NCBI RefSeq assembly: GCF_000429665.1
Contig: NZ_AUCH01000015.1
Coordinates: 62,001-126,000, forward strand
Length of the DNA stretch: 64,000 nt
Direction: 5' to 3'
From: Azovibrio restrictus DSM 23866
GTDB lineage: Bacteria; Pseudomonadota; Gammaproteobacteria; Burkholderiales; Rhodocyclaceae
Notes under the pieces: model-generated
Told to the model about the DNA's origin: nothing
Seen by the model: only the letters and a program-made list of their open reading frames with translations
The model's database searches: none
Made by a program: the position numbers and the translations under genes
Shown: positions 39,681 to 47,644 of the stretch, in pieces
Numbering within the stretch: the first letter of the stretch is position 1
Layout of the letters: each line of letters opens with the position of its first letter

Positions 39681-40862
39681 TCAATGCTGTTCGCCCCGCC
39701 AGTGGCGGGGGCCGTAGCCGGCCGCGCCCACGAACAGGCGCACCAGGCCGTAGCTGAGCCAGCGCAGCAGGCGTGAGTGCAGGGGTAGTCGCTCCAGGTC
39801 CCCGGCCGTGAGTTCCGTGGCCCCCTCGGCCATGGCGGCCTCCAGGCTCTGGCTCAGTTCCCGGGCAAAACCGGGATCGTCCACCACCACGTTGCTTTCC
39901 TTGGCCAGCAGCAGGCTGAAAGGGTCGATGTTGGAGGAGCCCACCGTGGCCCAATGACCATCCACCACCGCTACCTTGGCGTGCAGGAAGCTCTTACGGT
40001 ATTCGAAGATGCGGATGCCTTCTTCCAGCAGGGCGCCGTACAGGGCCTGGGTGGCGTATTGCAGCAGCGGGTGGTCGGTCTGACCCTGGAGCAGGATGGT
40101 GACCCGGATGCCCCGCTGCACGGCGGCACGCAGGGCATGGCGGAAGCGGAAGCCGGGCAGGAAATAGGCATTGGCGATGCAGACCGACTCCCGGGCCCCG
40201 TGGATGGCCTCCAGGTAGGCGTTGGCGATGGCGTTGCGGTGGCGGATGTTGTCGCGCAGCAGGAAGGCGGCCCGCTGCTCGCCGCTGCTTTCCGGGCAGC
40301 CGGGGCAGGGGTCGTGATCGGGCAGGCGGTAGCGCCGCTTGAAGCTGGCCCAGGCCACGTTTTCCCACATGCGCCGGACAGCCTGGCGGATCGGCACCAG
40401 CAGGGGACCTTCCACCCGCACCGAGTAATCGTAGCGGGGCCGCAGGGCCGCCGGGGCGTTGTTGTCATCGACGATGTTGATACCCCCCACGAAGGCGACC
40501 CGGCCGTCGATGACCACCAGCTTGCGGTGCAGGCGGCGCAGGCGGTGCCGGCGCAGGCGGAAGCGGGCCACTTCCTGGCGGTAGATCAGGTACTGGACCC
40601 CGGCCGCCTGGAGCAGGGGGCCGAAGGTCTCGGGGAAGTCCCGGGCGCCGAAGCCGTCCACCAGCACCCGCACCGCCACCTGGCGCCGGGCGGCCCGGGC
40701 CAGGGCTGCGGCGACGGCCTGGCCGATGCAGTCATCGGCGAAGATGTAGCTTTCCAGGAAGATTTCCCGGTGGGCCTGGTCTATGGCCTGGAGCAGGGCA
40801 GGGAAATACTCCTGGCCCGAATTGAGCAGGGTGACGGAGTTGCCGGGCAGGAACTCAGGCAT
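39681..40862 (-). CDS. clsB: Cardiolipin synthase ClsB-like phospholipase D
   Basis: Condenses phosphatidyl groups to make cardiolipin. The ATG at 40862 gives 393 residues beginning MPEFLPGNSVTLLNSGQEYF; longer frames lie inside the upstream gene. Both PLD motifs are present: HRKLVVIDGRVAFVGG (near 115-130) and HAKVAVVDGHWATVGSSN (near 300-317). There is no N-terminal membrane helix, as in ClsB/YbhO. It overlaps the end of the YbhP-like gene by 8 bp, the same pairing as ybhP-ybhO in enterobacteria. Confidence 0.9.
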   Translation of the reverse strand: MPEFLPGNSVTLLNSGQEYFPALLQAIDQAHREIFLESYIFADDCIGQAVAAALARAARRQVAVRVLVDGFGARDFPETFGPLLQAAGVQYLIYRQEVARFRLRRHRLRRLHRKLVVIDGRVAFVGGINIVDDNNAPAALRPRYDYSVRVEGPLLVPIRQAVRRMWENVAWASFKRRYRLPDHDPCPGCPESSGEQRAAFLLRDNIRHRNAIANAYLEAIHGARESVCIANAYFLPGFRFRHALRAAVQRGIRVTILLQGQTDHPLLQYATQALYGALLEEGIRIFEYRKSFLHAKVAVVDGHWATVGSSNIDPFSLLLAKESNVVVDDPGFARELSQSLEAAMAEGATELTAGDLERLPLHSRLLRWLSYGLVRLFVGAAGYGPRHWRGEQH

Positions 40863-41601
40863 CGTAGAGGAGCCGGGCCGACAGGGCCGCGTGGTCGGAG
40901 AGGGCGGACCAGGGCGGCCCGAAATGGACCTGGGCCTCCCGGACCTGGAGGCCCCGCACGTAGATGCGGTCCAGGCGGAACAGGGGCAGGGCGGCGGGGA
41001 AGCTGCGCACCGGGCGCTGGCCGAACACTTCTTCCAGGCCCAGGCGCTCGGCCAGGTGAGCGGCTGCCCGGTTGCGCCAGTCGTTGAAGTCGCCGGCAAT
41101 CACCAGAGGGGTTCCCGGCGGGGCGATCTGCTCCAGATAGCTGCTCAGCTCCTCCATCTGCCGCCGCCGGGAGCGGCCAAACAGGGAGAGGTGCACGCAG
41201 ACGCAGTGCAGGGGGCGGCCGTCGGGCAGGGCGATGCGACAGTGCAGCAGCCCCCGGCGTTCGAACTTCAGGTGGGTCACATCCTGGTTGTGGCTGTCCA
41301 GGATGGGAAAGCGGGACAGGATGGCGTTGCCATGGTGGCCATGGTCATAGACCATGTTCTCCCCGTAGGCCGTGGCCGGCCAGACATCCTCGGCCAGGAA
41401 ACGGTGCTGGGCATCCCGGGGCCAGTCCGGATGGCGGTGGGCATGGCCCATGTGCAGGCCCTGGACCTCCTGCAGGAAGACGATGTCCGGGGCCAAGTTG
41501 CGCAGGCGTTCCCGCAGTTCGTGCACCATCATGCGCCGGTTGAACTGGGAAAACCCCTTGTGGATGTTGTAGGTGGCAATGTGCAGGGAGGCTGGGGGCA
41601 T
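40855..41601 (-). CDS. Endonuclease/exonuclease/phosphatase-family protein (YbhP-like)
   Basis: A 248-residue EEP-fold protein. Metal-binding motifs seen are ATYNIHKG (residues 9-16), the catalytic E in FLQEVQG (43-49), the central YGENMVYDHGHHGNAILSR, AGDFND (about 166-171) and the C-terminal SDHAAL. YbhP proteins are encoded with clsB and are thought to act on lipids or phosphodiesters; the substrate is unproved. The gene starts 3 bp after the BLUF gene and overlaps clsB, so they are cotranscribed. Confidence 0.85.
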   Translation of the reverse strand: MPPASLHIATYNIHKGFSQFNRRMMVHELRERLRNLAPDIVFLQEVQGLHMGHAHRHPDWPRDAQHRFLAEDVWPATAYGENMVYDHGHHGNAILSRFPILDSHNQDVTHLKFERRGLLHCRIALPDGRPLHCVCVHLSLFGRSRRRQMEELSSYLEQIAPPGTPLVIAGDFNDWRNRAAAHLAERLGLEEVFGQRPVRSFPAALPLFRLDRIYVRGLQVREAQVHFGPPWSALSDHAALSARLLYDA

Positions 41602-41604
41602 GGT

Positions 41605-42039
41605 TTAGCGCTGGGTGCGGGCGAACTGGCGCAGGATGTCCAGGGCCGGTCCGGGGCGGCAGGCCTTGTCTTCCAGGTCGGGCCCGGCGTCATTCAGGGC
41701 AAAGGCACCGGCAAACTGCTGCCCGGCCTCTGCTTCCAGATGGTGAAAGCCCATGCTCCACCCGGCGAAGCTGCGTTCGCTGACGGGCTCCCGTTCCAGG
41801 AGGATCAGGGAATGGTGGCGGGGGTCCCGGCAGATTTTCTGATAGACCATGTCCACGGCCGCAGGGATGCCTTCCAGCACCTGCATGAATACACCGCCGC
41901 CGTAGAGCAGCATCCCCGTCAGCTTGAGCTGTTCGTTTAGCTTCCGGCTCTGCTGCAACAGGTCCAGCAGTTCCGCCTGGCTCATTTCATGGGTGGCGGT
42001 GCTGCAGTAGATCAGGTGTATCAGGGCCGGCTCGGTCAT
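41605..42039 (-). CDS. BLUF-domain blue-light sensor (FAD)
   Basis: A 144-residue stand-alone BLUF protein. The flavin-switch residues are in place: Tyr11 (LIYCS), Asn35 (SRKLNEQLKLTG), Gln53 (FMQVLEG), and Trp94/Met96 (GWSMGF). It has about 45 residues after the core, enough for the two capping helices but no output domain, so it must signal through a partner. It lies between nadA (12 bp) and the YbhP-like gene (3 bp) in one operon. A neighbouring diguanylate cyclase system makes biofilm control by light conceivable, but nothing links them directly. Confidence 0.88.
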   Translation of the reverse strand: MTEPALIHLIYCSTATHEMSQAELLDLLQQSRKLNEQLKLTGMLLYGGGVFMQVLEGIPAAVDMVYQKICRDPRHHSLILLEREPVSERSFAGWSMGFHHLEAEAGQQFAGAFALNDAGPDLEDKACRPGPALDILRQFARTQR

Positions 42040-42051
42040 GGTCCGGGGCGG

Positions 42052-43146
42052 TCAGGAAATGGCCAGCATCCGGTCCAGGGCCAGCCGGGCCAGCTCTGCT
42101 TCGTGGGGCGGCACGGCGATGGGATTGACCACCTGGCCGGCCGCCAGGTTTTCCAGGGTCCAGGCCAGGTGCTGGGGGTCGATGCGCTGCATGGTGGAGC
42201 ACATGCAGATGGTGGTGGCCATGAACTGGACGATCTTGTCCTGGGGCAGCACTTCCCGAGCGAGCCGGTCCACCAGATTGAGTTCCGTGCCCACCAGCCA
42301 GCGGGTGCCCGCCGGCGCCTCCTTGATGGTCTTGACGATCAGTTCCGTGGAGCCCACATGGTCGGAGGCGGCGCAGACCTCGAAATTGCACTCCGGGTGG
42401 GCAATCACGATGCCGTCCGGGTGCTGGGCCCGGAAGGCGTCGATGTGGTGTTTCTGGAACATCTGGTGCACCGAGCAGTGGCCCTTCCAGAGCAGGATCT
42501 TCGCCTTCCTGATCTGCTCGGGAGTGAGGCCGCCGTACTCCCGGTCCGGGTCCCATACCAGCATGTCTTCCAGGGGAATGCCCATGTTGTGGCCGGTCCA
42601 GCGGCCCAGGTGCTGGTCGGGGAAGAACAGTATCTTCGGGCGCTGCTCGAAGGCCCACTTGGCGATGGTGCCGGCGTTGCTGGAAGTGCAGACGATGCCC
42701 CCGTGCTCGCCGCAGAAGGCCTTCAGATCGGCGGCGGAGTTGATGTAGGTGACCGGGGTGAATTCATTTTCCACATCCAGCACTTCCCCCAGCTCCCGCC
42801 AGCAGCGCTCCACCTTGGCCAGGTTGGCCATGTCGGCCATGGAACAGCCGGCCGCCAGGTCGGGCAGGATGGCAGTCTGGCCGGGCTTGGACATGATGTC
42901 CGCCACCTCGGCCATGAAATGCACGCCGCAGAAGACGATGTAGGGAGAGTCGGTCTGGGCGGCCAGACGCGAGAGCTTGAGGGAGTCGCCGGTCAGGTCC
43001 GCGTGCTGGTACACGTCGGCGCGCTGGTAGTGGTGGCAGAGCAGCACCACTTCCTGGCCCAGTTTGCTGCGGGCAGCGCGGATGCGCTCCTGGCACTCCT
43101 GGTCGGAAAGCAGGTTGTAGGGGTCAAAAGGCAGAGGCAGGGTCAT
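42052..43146 (-). CDS. nadA: Quinolinate synthase
   Basis: A [4Fe-4S] enzyme that condenses iminoaspartate with DHAP to form quinolinate in de novo NAD synthesis. The ATG at 43146 is chosen over an in-frame TTG four codons earlier. The 364-residue product has the conserved cluster cysteines (FCGVHFM, CTSSNAG region and TTICMCSTMQ near 318-327) and other conserved motifs (CHHYQRADV, HPECNFEV). nadB/nadC are not in this window. It is followed by the BLUF gene. Confidence 0.96.
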   Translation of the reverse strand: MTLPLPFDPYNLLSDQECQERIRAARSKLGQEVVLLCHHYQRADVYQHADLTGDSLKLSRLAAQTDSPYIVFCGVHFMAEVADIMSKPGQTAILPDLAAGCSMADMANLAKVERCWRELGEVLDVENEFTPVTYINSAADLKAFCGEHGGIVCTSSNAGTIAKWAFEQRPKILFFPDQHLGRWTGHNMGIPLEDMLVWDPDREYGGLTPEQIRKAKILLWKGHCSVHQMFQKHHIDAFRAQHPDGIVIAHPECNFEVCAASDHVGSTELIVKTIKEAPAGTRWLVGTELNLVDRLAREVLPQDKIVQFMATTICMCSTMQRIDPQHLAWTLENLAAGQVVNPIAVPPHEAELARLALDRMLAIS

Positions 43147-43193
43147 GATTCGGGGCAAGTGGCCGGGGCTGGCCCGGCATGAGGAGGTTGGGG

Positions 43194-43646
43194 TCAGCTC
43201 TGGAACCAGGGCAGGCCGGCGTGGCGCCAGCCCCCCAGGTGGTTGCGCTGGTCGTGGGCATCCTTGTCGCCTTCGAAACCCTCCAGCACGTTGTAGCAGG
43301 CGTTGTAGCCGGCTTCAGTGGCGCTGCGGGCGGCGTGGTCGGAGCGGAGGCCGCTGCGACAGATGAACATCACCAGGGCTTCGGGATCCACCTGGCGCTT
43401 GAGCTGGGTCAGGAAATGGGGGTTGGGGACGCCGCCTGGATACTGGTTCCATTCGATTTCCACCGCATCGGGTATGCGGCCCACCCAATCCAATTCGGCG
43501 CGGGTGCGTACATCCACCAGCCTGGCGCCCGGCGCCAGTTGCCAGACCTGATGGGCTTCGGCCGGGGTCAGGGCGCCAGCGTAGGGAAGGCCGGTGGCCT
43601 GGGCCCGTTCCCGGGCCAGTTGCAGGAGGTCGGTGAGTTTTCCCAT
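43194..43646 (-). CDS. Rhodanese-like sulfurtransferase
   Basis: A 150-residue single-domain rhodanese. The start is the ATG at 43646 (MGKLTDLLQLARERAQATG); the open frame continues upstream without similarity. The active-site loop is CRSGLRS (near residue 92), the usual sulfur-carrying Cys with Arg. The C-terminus has the GGWRHAGLPW motif common in proteobacterial rhodaneses. It is the first gene of a leftward run into nadA, and sulfur supply for Fe-S assembly is a possible role. Confidence 0.85.
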   Translation of the reverse strand: MGKLTDLLQLARERAQATGLPYAGALTPAEAHQVWQLAPGARLVDVRTRAELDWVGRIPDAVEIEWNQYPGGVPNPHFLTQLKRQVDPEALVMFICRSGLRSDHAARSATEAGYNACYNVLEGFEGDKDAHDQRNHLGGWRHAGLPWFQS

Positions 43647-43745
43647 GACGGTTCCAGGGCGTGAAATCAGGCCTTGCAGTATAACGCAGGCCAACCGGGG
43701 CGGATGGATCGCGGGAGGAGGCCAGGGTCGGGGAAATATTTTGTC

Positions 43746-43762
43746 TGCACCGATGTGGTGCG
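43746..43762. promoter_or_regulatory. NtrC-binding site 1 upstream of glnA
   Basis: TGCACC-gatgt-GGTGCG matches the NtrC consensus (TGCACC-N5-GGTGCA) with one difference. It lies about 110 bp before the sigma-54 promoter, the normal enhancer distance. The second site is 33 bp (three helical turns) away. Confidence 0.85.
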
Positions 43763-43778
43763 CCCCAATATGGTGTAT

Positions 43779-43795
43779 TGCACCGTATTGGTGCT
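43779..43795. promoter_or_regulatory. NtrC-binding site 2 upstream of glnA
   Basis: TGCACC-gtatt-GGTGCT, again a close match to the NtrC consensus. It is in helical phase with site 1, which favours cooperative binding. Confidence 0.85.
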
Positions 43796-43857
43796 GCCTT
43801 TCAGGGCCTCTTTTTCCTTTGCCCTTGTGGCACAATGGAAAACTGTTTGAAAACGAT

Positions 43858-43872
43858 TGGCACGCTTCCTGC
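43858..43872 (+). promoter_or_regulatory. glnA: Sigma-54 promoter of glnA
   Basis: TGGCACG-cttc-CTGC fits the -24/-12 consensus with correct spacing. The expected start site is about 12 bp further on, leaving a leader of about 60 bp before the glnA ATG. Confidence 0.85.
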
Positions 43873-43942
43873 TGTAGCCTGTCTGTCGTAATTTGTACTC
43901 ACTTGCCGGCAAGGCCGGTATCCGTTTAGGAGACTTTGCAAT

Positions 43943-45355
43943 ATGGCTACTGTTCAGGACGTTCTGAAGATGATGAAGGAAAACGACGTCAAGTTCGTCG
44001 ATTTCCGTTTCACCGATACCCGTGGCAAGGAACAGCACGTGGGCGTGCCCGCCCATGCCGTGGATGAAGACAAGTTCGAGAGCGGCCACGCTTTTGACGG
44101 TTCCTCCATCGCCGGCTGGAAGGGTATTCAGGCTTCCGACATGCTGCTGATGCCGGACCCCGACACCGCCTTCATCGACCCCTTCTTCGATGAAACCACC
44201 CTGGTGATCTCCTGCGACGTGGTGGACCCCGCCGACGGCCGCGGCTACGACCGTGACCCCCGCTCCATCGCCAAGCGCGCCGAAGCCTACCTGAAGTCCT
44301 CCGGCATCGGTGATACCGCCTTCTTCGGCCCCGAACCCGAATTCTTCATCTTCGACTCCGTGGAGTGGAAGACCGACATGTCCGGCACCTACGTGAAGAT
44401 CTTCTCCGAAGAAGCTGCCTGGACCTCCGGCGAAAAGGTCGAGGGCGGCAACACCGGCCACCGTCCCACCGTCAAGGGCGGCTACTTCCCCGTGCCCCCC
44501 GTCGATTCCTTCAACGACATCCGCGCTGCCATGTGCCTGGCCCTGGAACAGTGTGGCGTCGAAGTGGAAGTGCATCACCACGAAGTGGCCACCGCCGGCC
44601 AGAACGAAATCGGTACCAAGTTCGGCACCCTGGTGCGTCGCGCCGACCTGACCCAGGTCCTGAAGTACGTGGTGCATAACGTGGCCCACCAGTACGGCAA
44701 GACCGCCACCTTCATGCCCAAGCCCATCGTGGGCGACAACGGTTCCGGCATGCACGTGCACCAGTCCATCTGGAAGGATGGCAAGAACCTGTTCGCCGGC
44801 AACGGCTACGCCGGCCTGTCCGAAACCGCCCTGTACTACATCGGCGGCGTGATCAAGCATGCCAAGGCCCTGAACGCCATCACCAACCCCGGCACCAACT
44901 CCTACAAGCGTCTGGTGCCCCATTACGAAGCTCCGGTGAAGCTGGCCTACTCCGCCAAGAACCGTTCCGCCTCCATCCGCGTGCCCTACGTTGCTTCCGA
45001 CAAGGCCCGTCGTATCGAGACCCGCTTCCCCGATCCCATCGCCAACCCCTACCTGTGCTTCGCCGCACTGTTGATGGCTGGCCTGGACGGCATCCAGAAC
45101 AAGATTCACCCCGGCGATCCCGCTGACAAGAATCTGTACGACCTGCCCCCCGAGGAAGACGCCAAGATCCCGACCGTCTGCGCCAGCCTGGACGAAGCCC
45201 TGGCAGCCCTGGACAAGGACCGCGAGTTCCTGACCCGTGGTGGCGTGTTCTCCAACGACTGGATCGATGCCTTCATCGCCCTGAAGATGGAAGAAGTGAA
45301 CAAGGTCCGCATGACCACCCACCCGGTGGAATTCGAACTGTACTACTCCTGCTGA
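43943..45355 (+). CDS. glnA: Type I glutamine synthetase
   Basis: Forms glutamine from glutamate, ammonium and ATP. The 470-residue product is the dodecameric GSI-beta type: adenylylation Tyr near 399 in NLYDLPPEE, the catalytic core NGSGMHVHQS, and the ATP-binding KPIVGDNGSG region. The ATG has AGGAG upstream and the gene is full length. Two NtrC boxes and a sigma-54 promoter lie in the gap from the divergent rhodanese gene, so nitrogen-limited induction is clear from sequence. It is convergent with the nif operon. Confidence 0.98.
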   Translation: MATVQDVLKMMKENDVKFVDFRFTDTRGKEQHVGVPAHAVDEDKFESGHAFDGSSIAGWKGIQASDMLLMPDPDTAFIDPFFDETTLVISCDVVDPADGRGYDRDPRSIAKRAEAYLKSSGIGDTAFFGPEPEFFIFDSVEWKTDMSGTYVKIFSEEAAWTSGEKVEGGNTGHRPTVKGGYFPVPPVDSFNDIRAAMCLALEQCGVEVEVHHHEVATAGQNEIGTKFGTLVRRADLTQVLKYVVHNVAHQYGKTATFMPKPIVGDNGSGMHVHQSIWKDGKNLFAGNGYAGLSETALYYIGGVIKHAKALNAITNPGTNSYKRLVPHYEAPVKLAYSAKNRSASIRVPYVASDKARRIETRFPDPIANPYLCFAALLMAGLDGIQNKIHPGDPADKNLYDLPPEEDAKIPTVCASLDEALAALDKDREFLTRGGVFSNDWIDAFIALKMEEVNKVRMTTHPVEFELYYSC

Positions 45356-45394
45356 TCTTCCCGGCTGCCGCTACGGCGGCAGCTGTGGCAGCAA

Positions 45395-45427
45395 AACAAT
45401 GCCCCGGACCTGGTCCGGGGCATTGTT
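45395..45427. terminator. Bidirectional terminator between glnA and nifM
   Basis: A perfect 16-bp hairpin with a single-base loop. On the plus strand it is followed by GTTTTC, and on the minus strand by TTTTGC. It ends both glnA and the leftward nif operon. Confidence 0.9.
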
Positions 45428-45474
45428 GTTTTCAGGGCCGGCGTTTTGCTTGCCTCTGCCGGTGCGGGCCGGGA

Positions 45475-46296
45475 TCAGTGCTTCAGCAGGGCCTTGATCC
45501 AGGCCCGCTGGCAGGTCTGGCGGCGCTGCTCCAGGAGCAGGGCGATGATCCGTTCCCGGACTTCCGGGAAATCCAGGGTTTCGCCGGCCAGGATGCTGTC
45601 GCAGCGCAGCAGGTGCAGGCCCACCGGAGATTCCAGGGGTGGCGAAACCTCCCCCTCGGCCAGACTGAAGGCCTGGGGGTCCAGTTCCGGGAACAGCTGG
45701 CCGGCTTTGACGGTGCCGATCAGACCCTGCTCCATGGCCGTGGGGCACTGGGAATGCTTGAGGGCGGCGGCGCCGAAGTCCTGCTCGGTTTTCAGCTGGG
45801 GGCGCAAGGTTTCCAGGAGTTCCGTGGCTTTCAGCTTCTGGGCTTCGTCGTCGAAGGTGATCAGGATGTGCCGGATGCGCCGCATTTCCGGGCGGTTGAA
45901 GGCCTGGGGATGGAGCCGGTAATAAATTTCCGCCTCCACGTCGGAGGGGCTGGGCGCCTGGGCCGAGACCCGCTCCAGTACTGCCTCGATGCGCAGGTCC
46001 CGGGCCAGGGCCTGTTCCAGTTCGGGTTCGCTCAGGCCGTTCTGGCCCATGTCGGCGAGGAACTCTTCCCGGCTCGGGTAGCGTTGCCTGATCTCTTCCA
46101 GGCGGGTCGCCAGGGTGGCTTCCGGCACCACCACGCCCAGAGCTTCGGGGCTGGCGAGGATGGCAGCTTCCATGCGGGCCTGGCGGCTGACCACTTCGCC
46201 CAACCGGGCACTTTCCGTGGCATCCAGGGTGCGGGGCGCCTTCTTGAACAGTGCCAGGGAGAGTTTGAGCTGCAGGTAGGGTTGCATGGCGAGCAT
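45475..46296 (-). CDS. nifM: Nitrogenase maturation peptidyl-prolyl isomerase NifM
   Basis: NifM is needed for active Fe protein (NifH). The start is the ATG at 46296, 5 bp after the nifZ stop; a second ATG three codons later is possible. The 273-residue product has a helical SurA-like N-terminal part (about 1-125) and a parvulin rotamase domain (about 135-240, RIRHILITFDDE, then LIGTVKAGQLFPELD). Length is typical. It is the last gene of nifV-cysE-orf-nifW-nifZ-nifM. The nifH gene itself is outside this window. Confidence 0.92.
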   Translation of the reverse strand: MLAMQPYLQLKLSLALFKKAPRTLDATESARLGEVVSRQARMEAAILASPEALGVVVPEATLATRLEEIRQRYPSREEFLADMGQNGLSEPELEQALARDLRIEAVLERVSAQAPSPSDVEAEIYYRLHPQAFNRPEMRRIRHILITFDDEAQKLKATELLETLRPQLKTEQDFGAAALKHSQCPTAMEQGLIGTVKAGQLFPELDPQAFSLAEGEVSPPLESPVGLHLLRCDSILAGETLDFPEVRERIIALLLEQRRQTCQRAWIKALLKH

Positions 46297-46301
46297 TTTT
46301 T

Positions 46302-46760
46302 TCAGTTGGGGAGGGGGGTGCGGGTTTCCAGCATGGGTTCGGGGATCAGCAGGATGCGGCCGGGCAGGCTGTCGAAATGGACGTGGTAGGCGGGGCCGCT
46401 GGGATGGTCCCGCACCACCTTGATGATTTCTCCGGGCGCCCCGGCCGGGACCAGGATCTCGTCGCCCACCTTGAGGGAGGCGATGCTGCGTACCTTTTCC
46501 CGGAACTCGAAGCGGGAGGGGACCCATTCCTCGTCGATGGGGATCAGCTCTTCTTCCCGGCAGCCCACCATCCGGTTCTCGTCATAGAAATGCACCGAGT
46601 AGATGATCTGGTCCTGGAGGAAAGTGCCCACGTCCCGGATCACCCCGATGCTGCCGCGTCGGACCAGCAGGTCGCCCATGTCGGCGCCGGGGAAGGTGCC
46701 GTCGTCCCGCACGTTGCGGATGACGCGCACCTCGTCGTCGATCTGCCAGCGGGGTCTCAT
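46302..46760 (-). CDS. nifZ: Nitrogenase P-cluster assembly protein NifZ
   Basis: NifZ helps form the second P-cluster in the MoFe protein. The ATG at 46760 overlaps the nifW stop by 4 bp and gives 152 residues beginning MRPRWQIDDEVRVIRNVRDDGTFPG. The conserved GDLLVRRGSIGVIRDVGTFLQDQIIYSVHF segment is present at about 35-65, and a second SH3-like repeat follows (KVGDEILVPAGAPGEI). Longer in-frame starts lie within nifW and are not used. Confidence 0.95.
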   Translation of the reverse strand: MRPRWQIDDEVRVIRNVRDDGTFPGADMGDLLVRRGSIGVIRDVGTFLQDQIIYSVHFYDENRMVGCREEELIPIDEEWVPSRFEFREKVRSIASLKVGDEILVPAGAPGEIIKVVRDHPSGPAYHVHFDSLPGRILLIPEPMLETRTPLPN

Positions 46761-47098
46761 GAGCGGAACACCTTGTCCAGGGAGACGAAGGAGGACATGC
46801 CCCCGTCCGCCGTGGGCACATTCTGGAACACGGCGAAGACCTTCTCGGTCAGGGCGTCGGATTTGACGAAGTCCTCGTAGGCCTGGCTCAGCCACTGTTT
46901 GTAGATGGCGCTACGCTCCCCGTCGTCGGTGGGCATTTCCTTGGCGTAGCGGTTCAGGTAGTCGTGGAAGCGCTGAAGGATGTGCAGGCGATTCACGTGC
47001 ACCACGGTGGGCTCGTAGGGCACGCCGAAATAATCGAGGAAATCCTCGGCGGACACGAGTTCTTCCAGGGCTTCGTCCAGGGTCAGGTTGGTATCCAT
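46757..47098 (-). CDS. nifW: Nitrogenase-stabilizing protein NifW
   Basis: NifW protects or matures the MoFe protein, and is known to bind it. The 113-residue protein begins with the conserved region LVSAEDFLDYFGVPYEPTVVHVNRLHILQRFHDYL (about residues 11-45) and has the usual length. It lies 11 bp after the TPR-like ORF and overlaps nifZ. Confidence 0.95.
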   Translation of the reverse strand: MDTNLTLDEALEELVSAEDFLDYFGVPYEPTVVHVNRLHILQRFHDYLNRYAKEMPTDDGERSAIYKQWLSQAYEDFVKSDALTEKVFAVFQNVPTADGGMSSFVSLDKVFRS

Positions 47099-47109
47099 AG
47101 GGGGCCTCC

Positions 47110-47640
47110 TCAGGCGATCAGGGTCAGGGCCGGCTCCGCCTCCTGGCGGGGCCGGAATTCATCCACCACTTCGAGCAGCTTGGCCGCGCCCAGCTGGTCC
47201 TGGCTGTCCAGGCGCATCAGCTTCTGCAGCCGGGCCCGGGCGGCGTCAATGGCGTGCTGGCGCAACAGCACCACGCAGCTGGCCTTCAGGGCCAGCAGGT
47301 AAAAGCGCAACAGGCCGAAAGAGCTCTGGGCCGCAGCCGCCAGATGCAGCTCCTCCACCCGGGCCCAGTCCAGGGGCAGGCCCAGGCGTCGGGCCACCAG
47401 CTGCATGGCCCGCTCGGCCACCACCAGGGCATCTTCCAGACGGTGCTGGTAGAAGTAGTAACGGTACAGGCCCACCAGCACGGTCAGATGCTCCGGGGCC
47501 AGGACATAGGCGCGCAGCAGGGCGAGCTCCGCCGCCTCGTCCCCGTACAGGCCCGAGGCTTCCTGCAGCAGGCGCTCCGCCTCGGGGAGCAGGGGCTCCT
47601 CGAAATAGAGTTCGCAGTCGGAAAAGTCCAGGATATCCAT
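47110..47640 (-). CDS. nif-operon helical (TPR-like) protein
   Basis: A 176-residue, Leu/Ala/Glu-rich all-helical protein. Two TPR-like helix pairs can be seen, with ALLRAYVLAPEHLTVLVGLYRYYFYQHRLEDALVVAERAM at about 38-77. The ATG at 47640 lies 4 bp beyond the cysE stop, so it is translated with the nif genes. It was not recognised as a standard nif gene. A scaffold or chaperone role in nitrogenase assembly is inferred from context. Confidence 0.75.
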   Translation of the reverse strand: MDILDFSDCELYFEEPLLPEAERLLQEASGLYGDEAAELALLRAYVLAPEHLTVLVGLYRYYFYQHRLEDALVVAERAMQLVARRLGLPLDWARVEELHLAAAAQSSFGLLRFYLLALKASCVVLLRQHAIDAARARLQKLMRLDSQDQLGAAKLLEVVDEFRPRQEAEPALTLIA

Positions 47641-47644
47641 GGTC

